Source: Pseudoxanthomonas sp. JBR18 (GTDB taxonomy: Bacteria > Pseudomonadota > Gammaproteobacteria > Xanthomonadales > Xanthomonadaceae). Taken from it: a stretch of DNA of 64,000 nt. Shown here one piece after another: positions 28,777 to 39,925 of this stretch. The notes under the pieces are model-generated. The model was not told where the DNA came from and made no database searches. It was given only the letters and a program-made list of their open reading frames with translations. A program made the position numbers and the translations under genes. The stretch is taken from contig NZ_CP116339.1 in NCBI RefSeq assembly GCF_028198165.1, positions 3,355,001-3,419,000 on the forward strand, in the 5' to 3' direction. The stretch's first letter is position 1. Every line of letters starts with the position of its first letter.

Positions 28777-29946
28777 ATGACCAAGAAAACTCCCAAGCCG
28801 GCAGCAGCCAAGTCCGTGTCGGTCGCCAAGCCGGCCAAGGGCAAGGCCGCCAAGCCGACCGCGCCGCCGCTGGTGCTGTCGGACGTGCGCGCCAAGATCG
28901 ACGGCATCGACCGCCAGATCCAGTCGCTGATCGCCGAGCGCGCCGGCTTCGCCCTGCAGGTCGGCAAGGCCAAGGGCAAGCTGGCCGCAGCGGTGGATTA
29001 CTACCGCCCCGAGCGCGAGGCGCAGGTGCTGCGCATGGTGGTGGACCGCAACGAAGGCCCGCTCTCCGACGAGGTGCTGGTGCATGTCTTCCGCGAGATC
29101 ATGTCCGCCTGCTTGGCCCAGCAGGAGCCGCTCAAGATCGGCTATCTCGGCCCGGAGGGCACCTTCAGCCAGCAGGCCGTGCTCAAGCACTTCGGCCGCT
29201 CGGCGCTGGGCGTGCCGATGGCGAGCATCGAGGAGGTCTTCCAGGAAGTGGAAAGCGGCAACGCCGACTTCGGCGTGGTGCCGGTGGAGAACTCCGGGCA
29301 GGGCACGATCCAGATCACGCTGGATATGTTCCTGACCTCCAACCTGAAGATCTGCGGTGAGGTCGAGCTGCGCGTGCAGCAGTTCCTGATGTCGCGCAGT
29401 GGGCGCCTGGAGGACATCGAGCGCATCTACGCCCATCCGCAGTCGTTCATGCAGACCGCTGGCTGGTTGCGCTCCAACCTGCCCAAGGCTGAGAAGGTGC
29501 CGGTGTCCAGCAACGCCGAAGGCGCGCGCCGTGCGCGCAACAGCGACGATGCCGCGGCGATCGGTGGCGAAAGCGCGGTCCACGCCTACAGCCTGAAAAA
29601 GGTCGTGACCGGGCCGATCCAGGACGACAAGGACAACACCACGCGCTTCTTGGTGGTGGGCCGCAAGATCTTCCCGCCGTCCGGTCACGACCGCACCTCG
29701 GTGCTGGTGTTCATTCACGACAAGCCCGGCGCGCTGTTCGATGTGCTCAGCCCGTTCGCGCGCCACGGCATCAGCATGAACCGCATCGAGTCGCGGCCTT
29801 CGCACCATGCCAAGTGGGAGTACGGGTTCTTCATCGACCTGGCCGGGCATGTGGAGGACGAGTCGATGAAGGCGGCGCTGGCGGAGCTGGAAGCGCACTC
29901 GGCGCAGATCAAGGTGCTGGGGTCGTATCCGGTGGCGGTGCCTTAG
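28777..29946 (+). CDS. pheA: Bifunctional chorismate mutase / prephenate dehydratase
   Basis: Makes phenylpyruvate from chorismate by way of prephenate. The 389 residues consist of a Lys/Ala/Pro-rich N-terminal extension (1-33) and an AroQ chorismate mutase domain (about 35-115; VRAKIDGIDRQIQSLIAERA, VGKAKG). A prephenate dehydratase domain (about 122-300; IGYLGPEGTFSQQAVLKHFG, VVPVENSGQGTI, KDNTTRFLVVG with the catalytic TRF) follows. The C-terminal ACT domain (about 305-385) includes HDKPGALFDVLSPFARHGI and the ESRPS motif that binds phenylalanine for feedback control. The basic extension is unusual in composition. The ATG after TTCGCGA was chosen. Confidence 0.97.
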   Translation: MTKKTPKPAAAKSVSVAKPAKGKAAKPTAPPLVLSDVRAKIDGIDRQIQSLIAERAGFALQVGKAKGKLAAAVDYYRPEREAQVLRMVVDRNEGPLSDEVLVHVFREIMSACLAQQEPLKIGYLGPEGTFSQQAVLKHFGRSALGVPMASIEEVFQEVESGNADFGVVPVENSGQGTIQITLDMFLTSNLKICGEVELRVQQFLMSRSGRLEDIERIYAHPQSFMQTAGWLRSNLPKAEKVPVSSNAEGARRARNSDDAAAIGGESAVHAYSLKKVVTGPIQDDKDNTTRFLVVGRKIFPPSGHDRTSVLVFIHDKPGALFDVLSPFARHGISMNRIESRPSHHAKWEYGFFIDLAGHVEDESMKAALAELEAHSAQIKVLGSYPVAVP

Positions 29947-30454
29947 TTGTTTTTCCTTCTCCCTCCGGGAGAAGGTGCCCCGGAGGGGCGGATGAGGGTT
30001 CGGTACGCACATGACTCCTCCTTCCCCCGCATGCGGGGGAAGGATGCCCGGAGGTCAGGAAGGGGGGCTTTTGCTTGCTTCTAAACAAAAGCAGCGAAGC
30101 TTTCGCGCTTCTTCGAAGCATGAGTCACTTTTCTTTGCTTGTGCAAAGAAAAGTGACCAAAAGAAACACACCCGTCCTCGTGCCCTCCGCTGCGCTCCGG
30201 GTTCGCAACGCTGGCGGGAATGTCCGGACGCGGCTTCCATGCCGCGACCGGACACGACGTGCATCCATGCACGTCGCCCTGCGGGTTTGACCCGCCAGCG
30301 CCGCCGCTGCGGATGGGGCAGGGAAAGCCAATAAGCAGCAGCGACAAGCAAGAGCAACAGCGGAAAGCAAAAGCAACAGCAGCAACAACAACCAAATCAA
30401 GATCAACCACGCATTCGATGCACAACGCGGCAGGGCCGCTGGATGGACAACACG
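29947..30454. repeat. Compound intergenic region made of several repeat palindromes, then low-complexity CAA/GCA
   Basis: About 500 bases without a gene. It holds CCTTCTCCC-TCC-GGGAGAAGG (29955-29975), CCTTCCCCCGCATGCGGGGG around 30021-30044, and a perfect 14-bp hairpin TCACTTTTCTTTGC-TTGT-complement (30125-30156). These are followed by a GC-rich segment with further dyads and a CAA/GCA-rich low-complexity run (about 30340-30410) before aroA. Such composite elements are common between genes in xanthomonads. Confidence 0.7.
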
Positions 30455-31762
<1,308 letters not shown>

Positions 31763-31792
31763 CCAAGCCCCGGCGCAGGCCGGGCGTGCTGC

Positions 31793-31822
31793 AAAGCCGG
31801 TGCCTGCAGGGGCGCCGGCTTT
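31793..31822 (+). terminator. Terminator-like hairpin after aroA
   Basis: AAAGCCGGTGCC / GGCGCCGGCTTT, 12-bp stem with one G-T wobble and a six-base loop, ending in TTT. The T-run is short. Confidence 0.6.
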
Positions 31823-31890
31823 GTCGCATCTGGGCGTGGAAGGGCAGGCGCGTGGCCGCGACGGCGTGGATCGTCTGGCGTGCGGACACA

Positions 31891-31917
31891 AAAAAACCGG
31901 CCAATGGCCGGTTTTTT
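31891..31917. terminator. Bidirectional terminator between aroA and tRNA-Pro
   Basis: AAAAAACCGGCC-AAT-GGCCGGTTTTTT is symmetric, with A/T runs on both sides, so it can end transcription in both directions. The tRNA on the minus strand is its most likely user. Confidence 0.9.
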
Positions 31918-31921
31918 CAGT

Positions 31922-32017
<96 letters not shown>

Positions 32018-32130
32018 AAGGAGCCGCGCATTTTAGGGAACGCAGACGGGGAGGGCAAGAAGAATTTTCACTTTTCCTGCCGCGCCCCGGCCGAGCCTGG
32101 CCGGCCGGGCGCCGCAGCCCGCGCCAACGC

Positions 32131-32136
32131 TAGAAT
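32131..32136 (+). promoter_or_regulatory. -10 element of hisS
   Basis: TAGAAT in an otherwise very GC-rich segment, 35-40 bases before the start codon. No good -35 is visible. Confidence 0.5.
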
Positions 32137-32170
32137 ATGCGCCCCCCTTTGCATGTCTGGAGTCACCCGC

Positions 32171-33553
32171 TTGATCAAGCCGCGCACCCCACCGGGGGTC
32201 ATGGAGCTGCTGCCCCGTGACCAGATCGCCTTCCAGCGCATGCTGGACACGATCCGCCGCAACTACGAGCGGTTCGGCTTCCTGCCGGTGGAAACGCCGG
32301 TGTTCGAGCTGTCCGAGGTGCTGCTGACCAAGTCCGGCGGCGAGACCGAGCGCCAGGTGTATTTCGCCCAGTCCACCGGCGCCCTGCAGCAGGACAACGA
32401 GGGCCTGCCCGAGCTGGCGCTGCGCTTCGACCTGACCGTGCCGCTGGCGCGCTACGTGGCCGAGCACGAACACGCGCTGGCCTTCCCGTTCCGTCGTTAC
32501 CAGATGCAGCGCGTGTACCGCGGTGAGCGCGCCCAGCGTGGTCGCTTCCGCGAGTTCTACCAGTGCGACATCGATGTGATCGGCAAGGACGGCCTGAGCA
32601 TCCGCTTCGACGCGGAGATCCTGGCGGTGATCCACGCGGTGTTCTCCGAGCTGCAGATCGGTGCGTTCACCGTGCAGCTCAACAATCGCAAGCTGATGCG
32701 CGGGTTCTTCGAGAATCTGGGCGTGGCCGACGGCGAGCAACAGATGCTGGTGCTGCGCGAGGTCGACAAGCTCGACAAGCGCGGCCCGGACTACGTGCGC
32801 GAGACGCTGACCGGCGAAGGCTTCGGCCTGTCTGCCGGCGTGGTGGAGCAGATTCTGGCCTTCGTTGCGGTGCGTTCCAGCGGCCATGCAGATGCGCTGG
32901 CCCAGCTGGACAGGTTGGGGCAGGGCAGCGAGGGCTTCAACGAAGGCATCGCCGAGCTGCGCGAGGTGCTGACTCTGGTCCAAGCCCTGGGTGTGCCGGA
33001 AAGCGCCTACTGCCTGAACTTCTCCATCGCCCGTGGCCTGGACTACTACACCGGCACGGTCTACGAGACCCAACTCAACGACTACCCGCAGATCGGCTCG
33101 ATCTGTTCGGGTGGCCGCTACGAGAACCTGGCCAGCCACTACAGCAAGTCCAAGCTGCCGGGCGTGGGCATCTCCATCGGCCTGACCCGGCTGTTCTGGC
33201 AGCTGCGCGAGGCCGGCCTGCTGGTCGATGCCGAGGTCAGCAGCGTGCAGGCGCTGGTGGCCCTGATGGACGAATCCCAGCTGCCCGAGTCGCTGGACAT
33301 CGCCCAGCGCCTGCGCGCCGGTGGCATCAACACCGAAGTGCAGATGGAGCCGAAGAAGCTCGGCAAGCAGTTCCAGTACGCCTCGCGTGCCGGCATCCGC
33401 TTCGTCGCCCTGGCCGGCGAGGACGAACTGGCGCGCGGCGTGGTCACGGTCAAGGACCTGATGCGCGAACAGCAGTTCGAAGTGCCGCGCGACGAACTGG
33501 CCACCACGCTGCGCGTGGAGCTGGCGCAGGTCAGCGCGCTGGCGGGGCGCTAG
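32171..33553 (+). CDS. hisS: Histidyl-tRNA synthetase
   Basis: Charges tRNA-His with histidine. This class II synthetase of about 460 residues shows [20 protein letters not shown] at the N-terminus, motif 2 in [20 protein letters not shown] with [10 protein letters not shown], the histidine-specific [13 protein letters not shown] block, and the C-terminal anticodon domain. The TTG at 32171 is preferred because GGAG lies eight bases before it and the protein then begins MIKPRTPPG. The ATG at 32153 would add six residues but has no ribosome site. A strong terminator follows. Confidence 0.97.
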   Translation: MIKPRTPPGVMELLPRDQIAFQRMLDTIRRNYERFGFLPVETPVFELSEVLLTKSGGETERQVYFAQSTGALQQDNEGLPELALRFDLTVPLARYVAEHEHALAFPFRRYQMQRVYRGERAQRGRFREFYQCDIDVIGKDGLSIRFDAEILAVIHAVFSELQIGAFTVQLNNRKLMRGFFENLGVADGEQQMLVLREVDKLDKRGPDYVRETLTGEGFGLSAGVVEQILAFVAVRSSGHADALAQLDRLGQGSEGFNEGIAELREVLTLVQALGVPESAYCLNFSIARGLDYYTGTVYETQLNDYPQIGSICSGGRYENLASHYSKSKLPGVGISIGLTRLFWQLREAGLLVDAEVSSVQALVALMDESQLPESLDIAQRLRAGGINTEVQMEPKKLGKQFQYASRAGIRFVALAGEDELARGVVTVKDLMREQQFEVPRDELATTLRVELAQVSALAGR

Positions 33554-33574
33554 CTTGGACTGACGTTGAGAAAC

Positions 33575-33604
33575 AAGAGGGCGCCGATGGGCGCCCTCTT
33601 TGTT
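33575..33604 (+). terminator. Rho-independent terminator after hisS
   Basis: AAGAGGGCGCC-GATG-GGCGCCCTCTT, perfect 11-bp stem followed by TTTGTT. Confidence 0.9.
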
Positions 33605-33637
33605 CTGGCTGCCACAAGGTGTGCGTCGCGCGGACGT

Positions 33638-34750
33638 TCAAGGCAAGTCATGACGCTGCAGGAGGGCGGTCAGGGCTTCGGCGGCATCTGGCCAATGCTG
33701 CGCCTGCTCCAGCACCTCGCCGTTTTCGATCACCAGCAGGATGGGGTGATACCAGTCGTTCAGCGACAGGTCGGAGCGGTCTCCGATCGGCCATGCAGGC
33801 GTCCTGGGATGACGCAGATCCCAGGGCGCGCGTGCATCGAGGGGCTCGCCGCCAAGCGGCAACGTCAGCCAGCCGCCGAAGTGTCGGAGTGCCGGCTGCC
33901 ATTGCGGCGCGTGCAGCATCAGCGCGAGCGCTTCGGCCTCTGCGGAAGAGGTAATGGCCGCACAGATCCACCACCGGCGCGCAGCCAGGTCGAGGTTTTC
34001 GCGCTGCAATATCTGTTCACCCGCCTCGACGATGGGCCTCCAGGCGCTGGGAGCCCGATGCGCTGTGCGTGCATCGCGCAGGCGCGGGAGGATAGGGAGC
34101 CCGGCCTTAGGGTGTCGCGCACTCAGCTCCCGGGCCTGCTCTGCGCAGCCAGCGCGCAGGAGGGCGCATTGGGCCATGCGCAGGCGCGCAGGCGTGGCCA
34201 TGCGGCGTGCTTCGATCGCGGCCAGCGCATTGAACAGCAGCGGGCGTCGATCGCCACCGGTGAAAACGCAGTCCATCTCCATGTGGCAGGCGGCGACGAA
34301 GGCCGCCAGCAGATTCTCCTTGTGCAACTGGCGCAGCGTCTGCATGTCCCAGGGCGACGCCTGGACGCCGTCGATGATGAGGTTGTCGAGCGGGCCTGCC
34401 GGCTCAGGCCCGTCGTTCGGTGCTTCCCGGGTGAAGAGGAAGGATCCGCGGGTCTGGCTGGCATGGCGATGAGGGCGGGTGGACTGCTCGGCGAGCGTCT
34501 GTTCCAAGGTTGAATGCTGTTCCACGGGTGTCACCGAAAAGAGGATCTGCCGGAGCAGGTCCTGCATCGCGGCTTCGGGCAGCACATGGTGCAGTTCATC
34601 CAGGCTGAAGCCTGCGAGCTGGTCGCCCTCGAACTGCAGCTGCATGAGGAAGCGTTGCTGCGCGGCCGGACGCAGGCGCGAGAAGGCCTCGGCGGCCATC
34701 GGGAAATTTGCGAGCCAGCGTTGGCAGCGGGCGACGTGGTGCTCATCCAT
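33638..34750 (-). CDS. Uncharacterised protein with degenerate thioredoxin-like C-terminus (paralogue of the upstream gene)
   Basis: A 370-residue protein without a signal peptide. The N-terminal half (QRWLANFPMAAEAFSRLRPA, FSLDELHHVLPEAAMQDLL) is helical. The C-terminal 140 residues run parallel to those of the neighbouring gene: a strand before ICAAITSSAEAEALALMLHA, then a block ending HPILLVIENGEVLEQ, which corresponds to the cis-Pro region of a thioredoxin fold. The redox cysteine of the neighbour (AGCHFS) is replaced here (CAAITS is shifted), so no redox activity is expected. The ATG has AAGGAG nine bases upstream. It starts 62 bases after the paralogue's stop. Function unknown. Confidence 0.65.
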   Translation of the reverse strand: MDEHHVARCQRWLANFPMAAEAFSRLRPAAQQRFLMQLQFEGDQLAGFSLDELHHVLPEAAMQDLLRQILFSVTPVEQHSTLEQTLAEQSTRPHRHASQTRGSFLFTREAPNDGPEPAGPLDNLIIDGVQASPWDMQTLRQLHKENLLAAFVAACHMEMDCVFTGGDRRPLLFNALAAIEARRMATPARLRMAQCALLRAGCAEQARELSARHPKAGLPILPRLRDARTAHRAPSAWRPIVEAGEQILQRENLDLAARRWWICAAITSSAEAEALALMLHAPQWQPALRHFGGWLTLPLGGEPLDARAPWDLRHPRTPAWPIGDRSDLSLNDWYHPILLVIENGEVLEQAQHWPDAAEALTALLQRHDLP

Positions 34751-34812
34751 GGCGTGACGCTCCTTGTCCGTGTGACGGGCGGCGGCTCGGGCGCCGCCGC
34801 ACGGCACCAAGG

Positions 34813-36093
34813 TCAGGGTTCCTGCGTGGCCTGTTTGTCCCCGGTGGTCATCAGGCCGTGGCGGCGGAGCATCTTTACCAGCGCCACGCGATTCTCCGGC
34901 GCGGCACGAAAAGACCCGCCAGTCTGGTCTACCACCTTGCCGTCTTTGACGATGGCATAGGTCGGCATGTCCCAATCGGGGAACATGTCCCAGTCGCTCT
35001 GCTTGGTGATCAGATGCATCGGCGTGTTCGGGAACTTCGTATTCCATTCTTTCCACACGCCAATGCTTTCGATGCCCGGGGGTTGGCCGAGCCAATGCGC
35101 ATGCGCCGCAAACACGGGGCCAAGATCGGGATCGGCTTCGATGTCCTGCGCCGCGTCCACGGAAAAGTGACAACCCGCGAGGACCAGGATCTGCGTCTGG
35201 GACAAATCCGGAGACTCGGCGGTCATGCTCGCCTCGTCATCGGACAGGCGCCACCAGCCGGGCCCATCCGCGAGCTGTGAAACAGGCGTGGTCACGGCGG
35301 GAATGGCTTCAAGTTCGATCGAGGGATGCTTTGCTGCCAGTGCGCGAGCGTCGTCCATTCGACCGCTGGTCAGCAGCGCGCGTTGCGCGTCCTGTATCAA
35401 TTCTCGACTCTCCAGACCGCGCTGCTCAAGTTGCGGAATCAGCGTGAAGAGATCCTGGGTCGAGGCTTCGCTACTGCTGCCAGTGGCTGCGTTGGCCGAT
35501 GCGCGCGCAAGGATCAGCAGGTCCGGTTTCGAAAGTTCGTCGGCACGTGCGATCAGCGTCTCGGGGAACTGCTTTCGATAGATTTCGCCGATGTGTCGCG
35601 CGCGACGCAGGAAATCTTCTCTGCGGGTCTGATCGACAAGGGCGTTGTACTTGGTATAGCGCTGGTCGATCTCGCTGGGATGTTCCTTGTCGCCACGCCA
35701 GTCGAGGGGCGCAGGCTCGGTTCTGAGCCGCGTGGCGATTGGGTCATCGCCGAGGCCGATCAGATCGAAGACGGCCTTGGCCTGCTGTTGATCCAGCTCC
35801 CAGACCAGGTCCTCGGGTGCAACCGAGAAAATGCCACGTTCGGTGAATGTCAGGCCGCCCAGGAATCTTTCCCTGCCGCCGGCGGTGAAAGCATCGAATG
35901 GGGCGGCTTTGTCGGGGTTGGCCCTGAGCCAGGCTTCAAACCTGGAGCGACTGTCCAGCGGCGGCTGTGACGATGTTGGCGCGCTGGATGAAGGGGGCTG
36001 TTCGGATGCGTAAGTGTGGGCCGCAGCGCCCTGGCTGAGTAACACCCCCGCCAGCAGCGCGGACGAAAGCACGGTAGGACGGAAAGCACGCAT
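34813..36093 (-). CDS. Secreted protein with thioredoxin-like C-terminal domain, function unknown
   Basis: A 426-residue exported protein. The signal peptide ends SQGAAAHTYA. The middle part is helical and low in motifs. Residues about 310-415 look like a thioredoxin fold: QILVLAGCHFSVDAAQDIEA has a CxxS in place of CxxC, and DMPTYAIVKDGKVVDQTGG matches the cis-Pro strand of thioredoxins (TPTxxxFKDGK). With a single Cys, a disulfide reductase role is doubtful. The ATG is preceded by CAAGGAG. It is the upstream member of a tandem paralogous pair; the second copy lacks a signal peptide, which suggests different compartments. Confidence 0.7.
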   Translation of the reverse strand: MRAFRPTVLSSALLAGVLLSQGAAAHTYASEQPPSSSAPTSSQPPLDSRSRFEAWLRANPDKAAPFDAFTAGGRERFLGGLTFTERGIFSVAPEDLVWELDQQQAKAVFDLIGLGDDPIATRLRTEPAPLDWRGDKEHPSEIDQRYTKYNALVDQTRREDFLRRARHIGEIYRKQFPETLIARADELSKPDLLILARASANAATGSSSEASTQDLFTLIPQLEQRGLESRELIQDAQRALLTSGRMDDARALAAKHPSIELEAIPAVTTPVSQLADGPGWWRLSDDEASMTAESPDLSQTQILVLAGCHFSVDAAQDIEADPDLGPVFAAHAHWLGQPPGIESIGVWKEWNTKFPNTPMHLITKQSDWDMFPDWDMPTYAIVKDGKVVDQTGGSFRAAPENRVALVKMLRRHGLMTTGDKQATQEP

Positions 36094-36190
36094 TGACAGA
36101 CTCCTTGTCGCAGATGGGCCGGCGGCGCCGGTGCCTCGGGCGATCCTAGCGCGGACCGGGCCGGGATTCATCCGGCGTGTCGGTCCGCAG

Positions 36191-36219
36191 TTGTCCGCGG
36201 CGTCGGCTTGTGCTAATGT
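36191..36219 (+). promoter_or_regulatory. Promoter of the yerC-his operon
   Basis: TTGTCC as -35, a 17-base spacer, then TAATGT as -10 preceded by TGC (extended -10). The AT-rich stretch between this and the ATG (ATAGCGCGTTAATACATTGA) is a possible operator site. Confidence 0.7.
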
Positions 36220-36247
36220 GATAGCGCGTTAATACATTGAGACATCC

Positions 36248-36571
36248 ATGAAGCGCCGCCCCGAGATCGATGAGAAGACCGCCAGCTTGGCCCAGCAGTC
36301 GCTGGCCCGCGCGCTGGCGGGCCTGTCCAAGCCGGAGGAGGTGCGTGCGTTCCTGGTGGACTTGTGCACGCCTGCCGAGCTGGAGGCCATGGCCGACCGC
36401 TGGCGCGTGGTGCCCCTGCTGCTGAAGGGCGTGCCATATCGCGAAATCCACGAGCTGACCGAGGTCAGCGTCACCACCATCGGGCGCGTCGCGCGCACGC
36501 TGGAGACCGGTACCGGTGGCTATGCCGCCGCCCTGCGCCGCCAGCAGACACGTACCGCCGCCTCTCACTGA
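36248..36571 (+). CDS. YerC/YecD-family TrpR-like regulator heading the histidine operon
   Basis: A 107-residue DNA-binding protein of the Trp-repressor superfamily (YerC/YecD branch). The core reads [40 protein letters not shown] and [14 protein letters not shown], the last two forming the helix-turn-helix. It lies 11 bases before hisG, behind a clear promoter, and is the first gene of the his operon. The obvious inference is that it adjusts his transcription, perhaps in response to histidine, but the ligand is not established from sequence. The N-terminal 25 residues are charged and variable. Confidence 0.85.
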   Translation: MKRRPEIDEKTASLAQQSLARALAGLSKPEEVRAFLVDLCTPAELEAMADRWRVVPLLLKGVPYREIHELTEVSVTTIGRVARTLETGTGGYAAALRRQQTRTAASH

Positions 36572-36582
36572 AGTTTCCTGCC

Positions 36583-37497
36583 ATGCCTCCCATCGTTGCC
36601 AACGCGACGCGTGATCGTCTGCGTATCGCCATCCAGAAATCCGGCCGTTTGGCCGAACCGGCGCGCAGCCTGCTCGCCGCGTGTGGCCTGAGTTGGCGCG
36701 AGAGTCGCGACAAGCTGTTCTGTTATGGCGAATCGCTGCCGGTGGATCTGCTGCTGGTCCGCGATGACGACATCCCCGGCCTGATCGCCGACGGCGTATG
36801 CGATTACGGCATCGTCGGGCGCAACGAGCTGGACGAACAGGCCAACGCGCGCGCCGAGATCGGCCTGCCGCAGGCCTACCGCGAAGTGCGCGCCATGGGC
36901 TTTGGCGGCTGCCGGCTGATGCTGGCCATCCCGGAGAGCTGGGAGTGGAGCGGCCCGCAGCAGCTGCAGGGCCTGCGCATCGCCACCAGCTATCCGGCGA
37001 TCCTGCGCCAGTGGCTCACCGCGCAGGGCGTGGACGCCTCGGTGGTGGAGCTCTCCGGCTCGGTGGAGATCGCGCCCAAGCTCGACACCGCCGACCTGAT
37101 CTGCGACCTGGTGTCCAGCGGCGCCACGCTGCGCGCCAACCAGCTCAAGCCAGTGGAAACCCTGCTGGAGAGCCAGGCGGTGCTGGCCGGGCCGACGCGC
37201 AAGTTCGACGATGCCCGCGCCGACCTGTCGGCCATGCTGCTGCGGCGCATGGACGGGGTGCTCAAGCTCAAGGACAGCAAGCTGCTGATGTTCCGCGCCG
37301 CGCCGGACACCGTGCCGGCCTTGACCCGCCTGCTGGCCGATGCCGAGCCGCTGGTGCAGCTGCCGGGCGAGCACGCCGAGGGCATCTCGCTGCAGACCAT
37401 GTGCCACACCGCCATAAGCTGGCAGCAGTTGGAGGAACTGGAACGCGCCGGCGCACGCGGTCTGATGGTCCTGTCCGTGGAGCGCTCGCTGGCATGA
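36583..37497 (+). CDS. hisG: ATP phosphoribosyltransferase (long form)
   Basis: First committed step of histidine synthesis: ATP plus PRPP to phosphoribosyl-ATP, the usual point of feedback inhibition. The 304 residues make it the long form, with a C-terminal regulatory ACT-like domain ([20 protein letters not shown]). The catalytic part shows [26 protein letters not shown] and the PRPP loop [20 protein letters not shown]. The long form normally does not need HisZ, and no hisZ is present. It overlaps hisD by ATGA. Confidence 0.97.
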   Translation: MPPIVANATRDRLRIAIQKSGRLAEPARSLLAACGLSWRESRDKLFCYGESLPVDLLLVRDDDIPGLIADGVCDYGIVGRNELDEQANARAEIGLPQAYREVRAMGFGGCRLMLAIPESWEWSGPQQLQGLRIATSYPAILRQWLTAQGVDASVVELSGSVEIAPKLDTADLICDLVSSGATLRANQLKPVETLLESQAVLAGPTRKFDDARADLSAMLLRRMDGVLKLKDSKLLMFRAAPDTVPALTRLLADAEPLVQLPGEHAEGISLQTMCHTAISWQQLEELERAGARGLMVLSVERSLA

Positions 37498-38825
37498 ACG
37501 CCTCGCTCAAATCCGAATCCCTCAGCGTCCAGCGCATCGTCTGGGCCGCACTGGATGCGCAAGCACAAACCCAGACGCTGGAGCGCCCGGCGCAGACGGT
37601 CGCGGCCGAGACGCGCCGCACCGTCGCCGCGTTGATCGACGAGGTCCGCAGCGGTGGCCTGGAAGCGCTGCGCGCCATCACCGCGCGCTTCGATGGCGCC
37701 GCGCCCGAGTCCTTCGAAGTGGGCGAGGCCGAATTCGCCGCCGCCGAACGCGCCATCGACCCGGCGCTCAGGCAGGCCATGGTCGAGGCCGCCGCGCGCA
37801 TCACCGCCTTCCACAAGGCCGGCATGGCCCAGCCTTATGCGGTGGAAACCGCCGCCGGCGTGGTCTGCGAACGCATCATTCGCCCCATCGGCCGCGTTGG
37901 CCTGTACGTGCCGGCCGGCAGCGCGCCGCTGCCGTCGACCGCGTTGATGCTCGGCGTGCCGGCTGGGCTGGCCGGCTGCCGCGAGGTGGTGCTGTGCACG
38001 CCGCCGCGCAAGGACGGCACTGCCGATCCCGCGGTGCTGGTCGCCGCGCGCCTGACCGGGGTGGACCGCGTGTTCGTCCTCGGCGGTGCGCAGGCGATCG
38101 CCGCGATGGCGTATGGCGCCGGCCCGGTGCCGGCCTGCGACAAGCTCTTCGGCCCGGGCAACAGCTACGTGACCGAAGCCAAGCAGCAGGTCGCGCAGAG
38201 CGGCGCGGCGGCCATTGACATGCCCGCCGGTCCGTCCGAAGTGCTGGTGATCGCCGATGCCGGCGCCAACGCGGACTTCGTCGCCGCCGACCTGCTGTCG
38301 CAGGCCGAGCACGGCCCGGATTCGCAGGTGCTGCTGCTGTCTGACGATGCCGGCCTGCTGGACCGTGTGGAAGCCGCGCTCGAGGCGCAGCTGGCCGTGC
38401 TGCCGCGCGCGGACATCGCGCGCAGGGCGCTGAGCGCCTCGCGCCTGGTGCTGACCACGTCGCTGGACGAAGCCTTCGCCATCAGCAACCGCTATGCGCC
38501 CGAGCACCTGATCCTGGCCCTGCGCGAGGCGCGCCGGTGGCTGGACAAGGTGGAGGCGGCCGGCTCGGTGTTCCTGGGCGACTACACGCCCGAGGCGCTG
38601 GGCGACTACTGCAGCGGCACCAACCACGTGCTGCCCACCAGCGGCGCGGCGCGCGCCTACAGCGGCGTGTCGGTGGCCAGCTTCCAGAATTTCGTCAGCG
38701 TGCAGTCGGCCAGTGCGGCCGGCATCCTGGCCATCGGGCCGTCGGCGGTGACCCTGGCCGAGGCCGAAAGCCTGGAGGCCCACGCCAACGCCGTGCGCCT
38801 GCGTCTGCAGGAGGCCGCCCGATGA
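37494..38825 (+). CDS. hisD: Histidinol dehydrogenase
   Basis: Final two oxidations of the pathway: histidinol to histidine, NAD- and zinc-dependent. The 443 residues include [20 protein letters not shown], the NAD-binding [39 protein letters not shown], the zinc-ligand segment [10 protein letters not shown] and the catalytic [12 protein letters not shown]. Start and stop overlap both neighbours by ATGA, which fits translational coupling along the operon. Confidence 0.98.
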   Translation: MNASLKSESLSVQRIVWAALDAQAQTQTLERPAQTVAAETRRTVAALIDEVRSGGLEALRAITARFDGAAPESFEVGEAEFAAAERAIDPALRQAMVEAAARITAFHKAGMAQPYAVETAAGVVCERIIRPIGRVGLYVPAGSAPLPSTALMLGVPAGLAGCREVVLCTPPRKDGTADPAVLVAARLTGVDRVFVLGGAQAIAAMAYGAGPVPACDKLFGPGNSYVTEAKQQVAQSGAAAIDMPAGPSEVLVIADAGANADFVAADLLSQAEHGPDSQVLLLSDDAGLLDRVEAALEAQLAVLPRADIARRALSASRLVLTTSLDEAFAISNRYAPEHLILALREARRWLDKVEAAGSVFLGDYTPEALGDYCSGTNHVLPTSGAARAYSGVSVASFQNFVSVQSASAAGILAIGPSAVTLAEAESLEAHANAVRLRLQEAAR

Positions 38826-39925
38826 GCGCCCCCGATCTGAAACCACGTGACCTGCTCGACCTGGTCCGCCCGGACCTGCGCGGCTTTGGCGGCTATAAGT
38901 CGGCCCGCACCGAGGCCATGCGCGGCGATGTCTGGCTCAACGCCAACGAAAGTGCGTGGAGCAATGCTGCCGATGCCAACGCGACCTCGCGCCGCTATCC
39001 CGATCCGCAGCCCGCCGCGCTGAAGACCGCGCTGTCGGGCCTGTACGGCTGCGCGCCGGAGGAACTGCTGATCGGTCGCGGCAGCGACGAAGCCATCGAC
39101 TTGTTGGTGCGCACCCTGTGCGTGGGCGGGCGCGATGCGGTGGTCGCCACGCCGCCGGTGTTCGGCATGTACGCGGTCAGTGCGCGCCTGCAGGATGCGC
39201 GGCTGATCGAAGCGCCACTGGTCGATGGGCCGGAGGGGTTTGCGCCGGATTTCGATGCGATTGCGAAGGCCGTGCTGGAGCAGGGCGCCAAGCTGGTGTT
39301 CCTGTGCTCGCCGGCAAACCCGACCGGCGCGTCGATTCCGCTGGCGCAGATCGAAGCCCTGCTGCAGACGCTGCAGGGCAGTGCGCTGGTGGTGGTGGAC
39401 GAGGCCTACGGCGAGTTTTCCGACACGCCTTCTGCGCTGAGCCTGCGCGCTCGCTATCCGGAAGTCGCGGTGCTGCGCACACTGTCCAAGGCGCACGCGC
39501 TGGCCGCGGCCCGGGTGGGCGTGGTGATCGCCGATCCGCGCCTCATCTCGGTGCTGCGCGCCTGCCAGGCGCCGTACCCGGTGCCCACGCCGTGCGCGGA
39601 GCTGGCCGTGGCTGGCTTGTCCGCATCCGCCCTGGCGGCCACGCAGGCGCGGATCGCCATCGTGATCGAAGAGCGCGCACGGCTGGCCGCCGCGCTCTCG
39701 GCGCTGCCCGGCGTGCGCCGTGTTTACCGCTCCGACGCCAACTTCCTGCTGGTGCGCTTCGCCGATGCCGAACGCGCATTTCGTGCGCTGCTGGCTGCCG
39801 GCGTGGTCGTACGCGACCAGCGCGCCGCGCCGCAGCTGGACGACGCGCTGCGCATCACCATCGGCACGCCCGAGCAGAACGCCCGCGTGCTGGCGGCCCT
39901 GAGCGCACAGGCGGAGGCCGCATGA
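38822..39925 (+). CDS. hisC: Histidinol-phosphate aminotransferase
   Basis: PLP enzyme converting imidazole acetol-phosphate and glutamate to histidinol phosphate. The 367 residues show WLNANESAW near the start, the RYPDPQP block, [37 protein letters not shown] and the PLP lysine in [14 protein letters not shown]. The start codon overlaps the hisD stop by four bases and its own stop overlaps hisB likewise. Confidence 0.98.
   Translation: MSAPDLKPRDLLDLVRPDLRGFGGYKSARTEAMRGDVWLNANESAWSNAADANATSRRYPDPQPAALKTALSGLYGCAPEELLIGRGSDEAIDLLVRTLCVGGRDAVVATPPVFGMYAVSARLQDARLIEAPLVDGPEGFAPDFDAIAKAVLEQGAKLVFLCSPANPTGASIPLAQIEALLQTLQGSALVVVDEAYGEFSDTPSALSLRARYPEVAVLRTLSKAHALAAARVGVVIADPRLISVLRACQAPYPVPTPCAELAVAGLSASALAATQARIAIVIEERARLAAALSALPGVRRVYRSDANFLLVRFADAERAFRALLAAGVVVRDQRAAPQLDDALRITIGTPEQNARVLAALSAQAEAA

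Noticed and set aside
29941..29980. pheA terminator
   Set aside because: The hairpin CCTTCTCCC/GGGAGAAGG is preceded, not followed, by the T-run on the coding strand, and it belongs to a dispersed repeat type; no terminator call is made.
27364..30012. Minus-strand frame of 882 codons opposite serC and pheA
   Set aside because: No motifs; it spans two real genes and the repeats between them. Shadow frame.
30011..30334. Short plus-strand frames in the repeat block between pheA and aroA
   Set aside because: They are translations of dispersed repeats (for example LLVQRKVTKRNT-like runs) that recur in xanthomonad genomes without evidence of expression.
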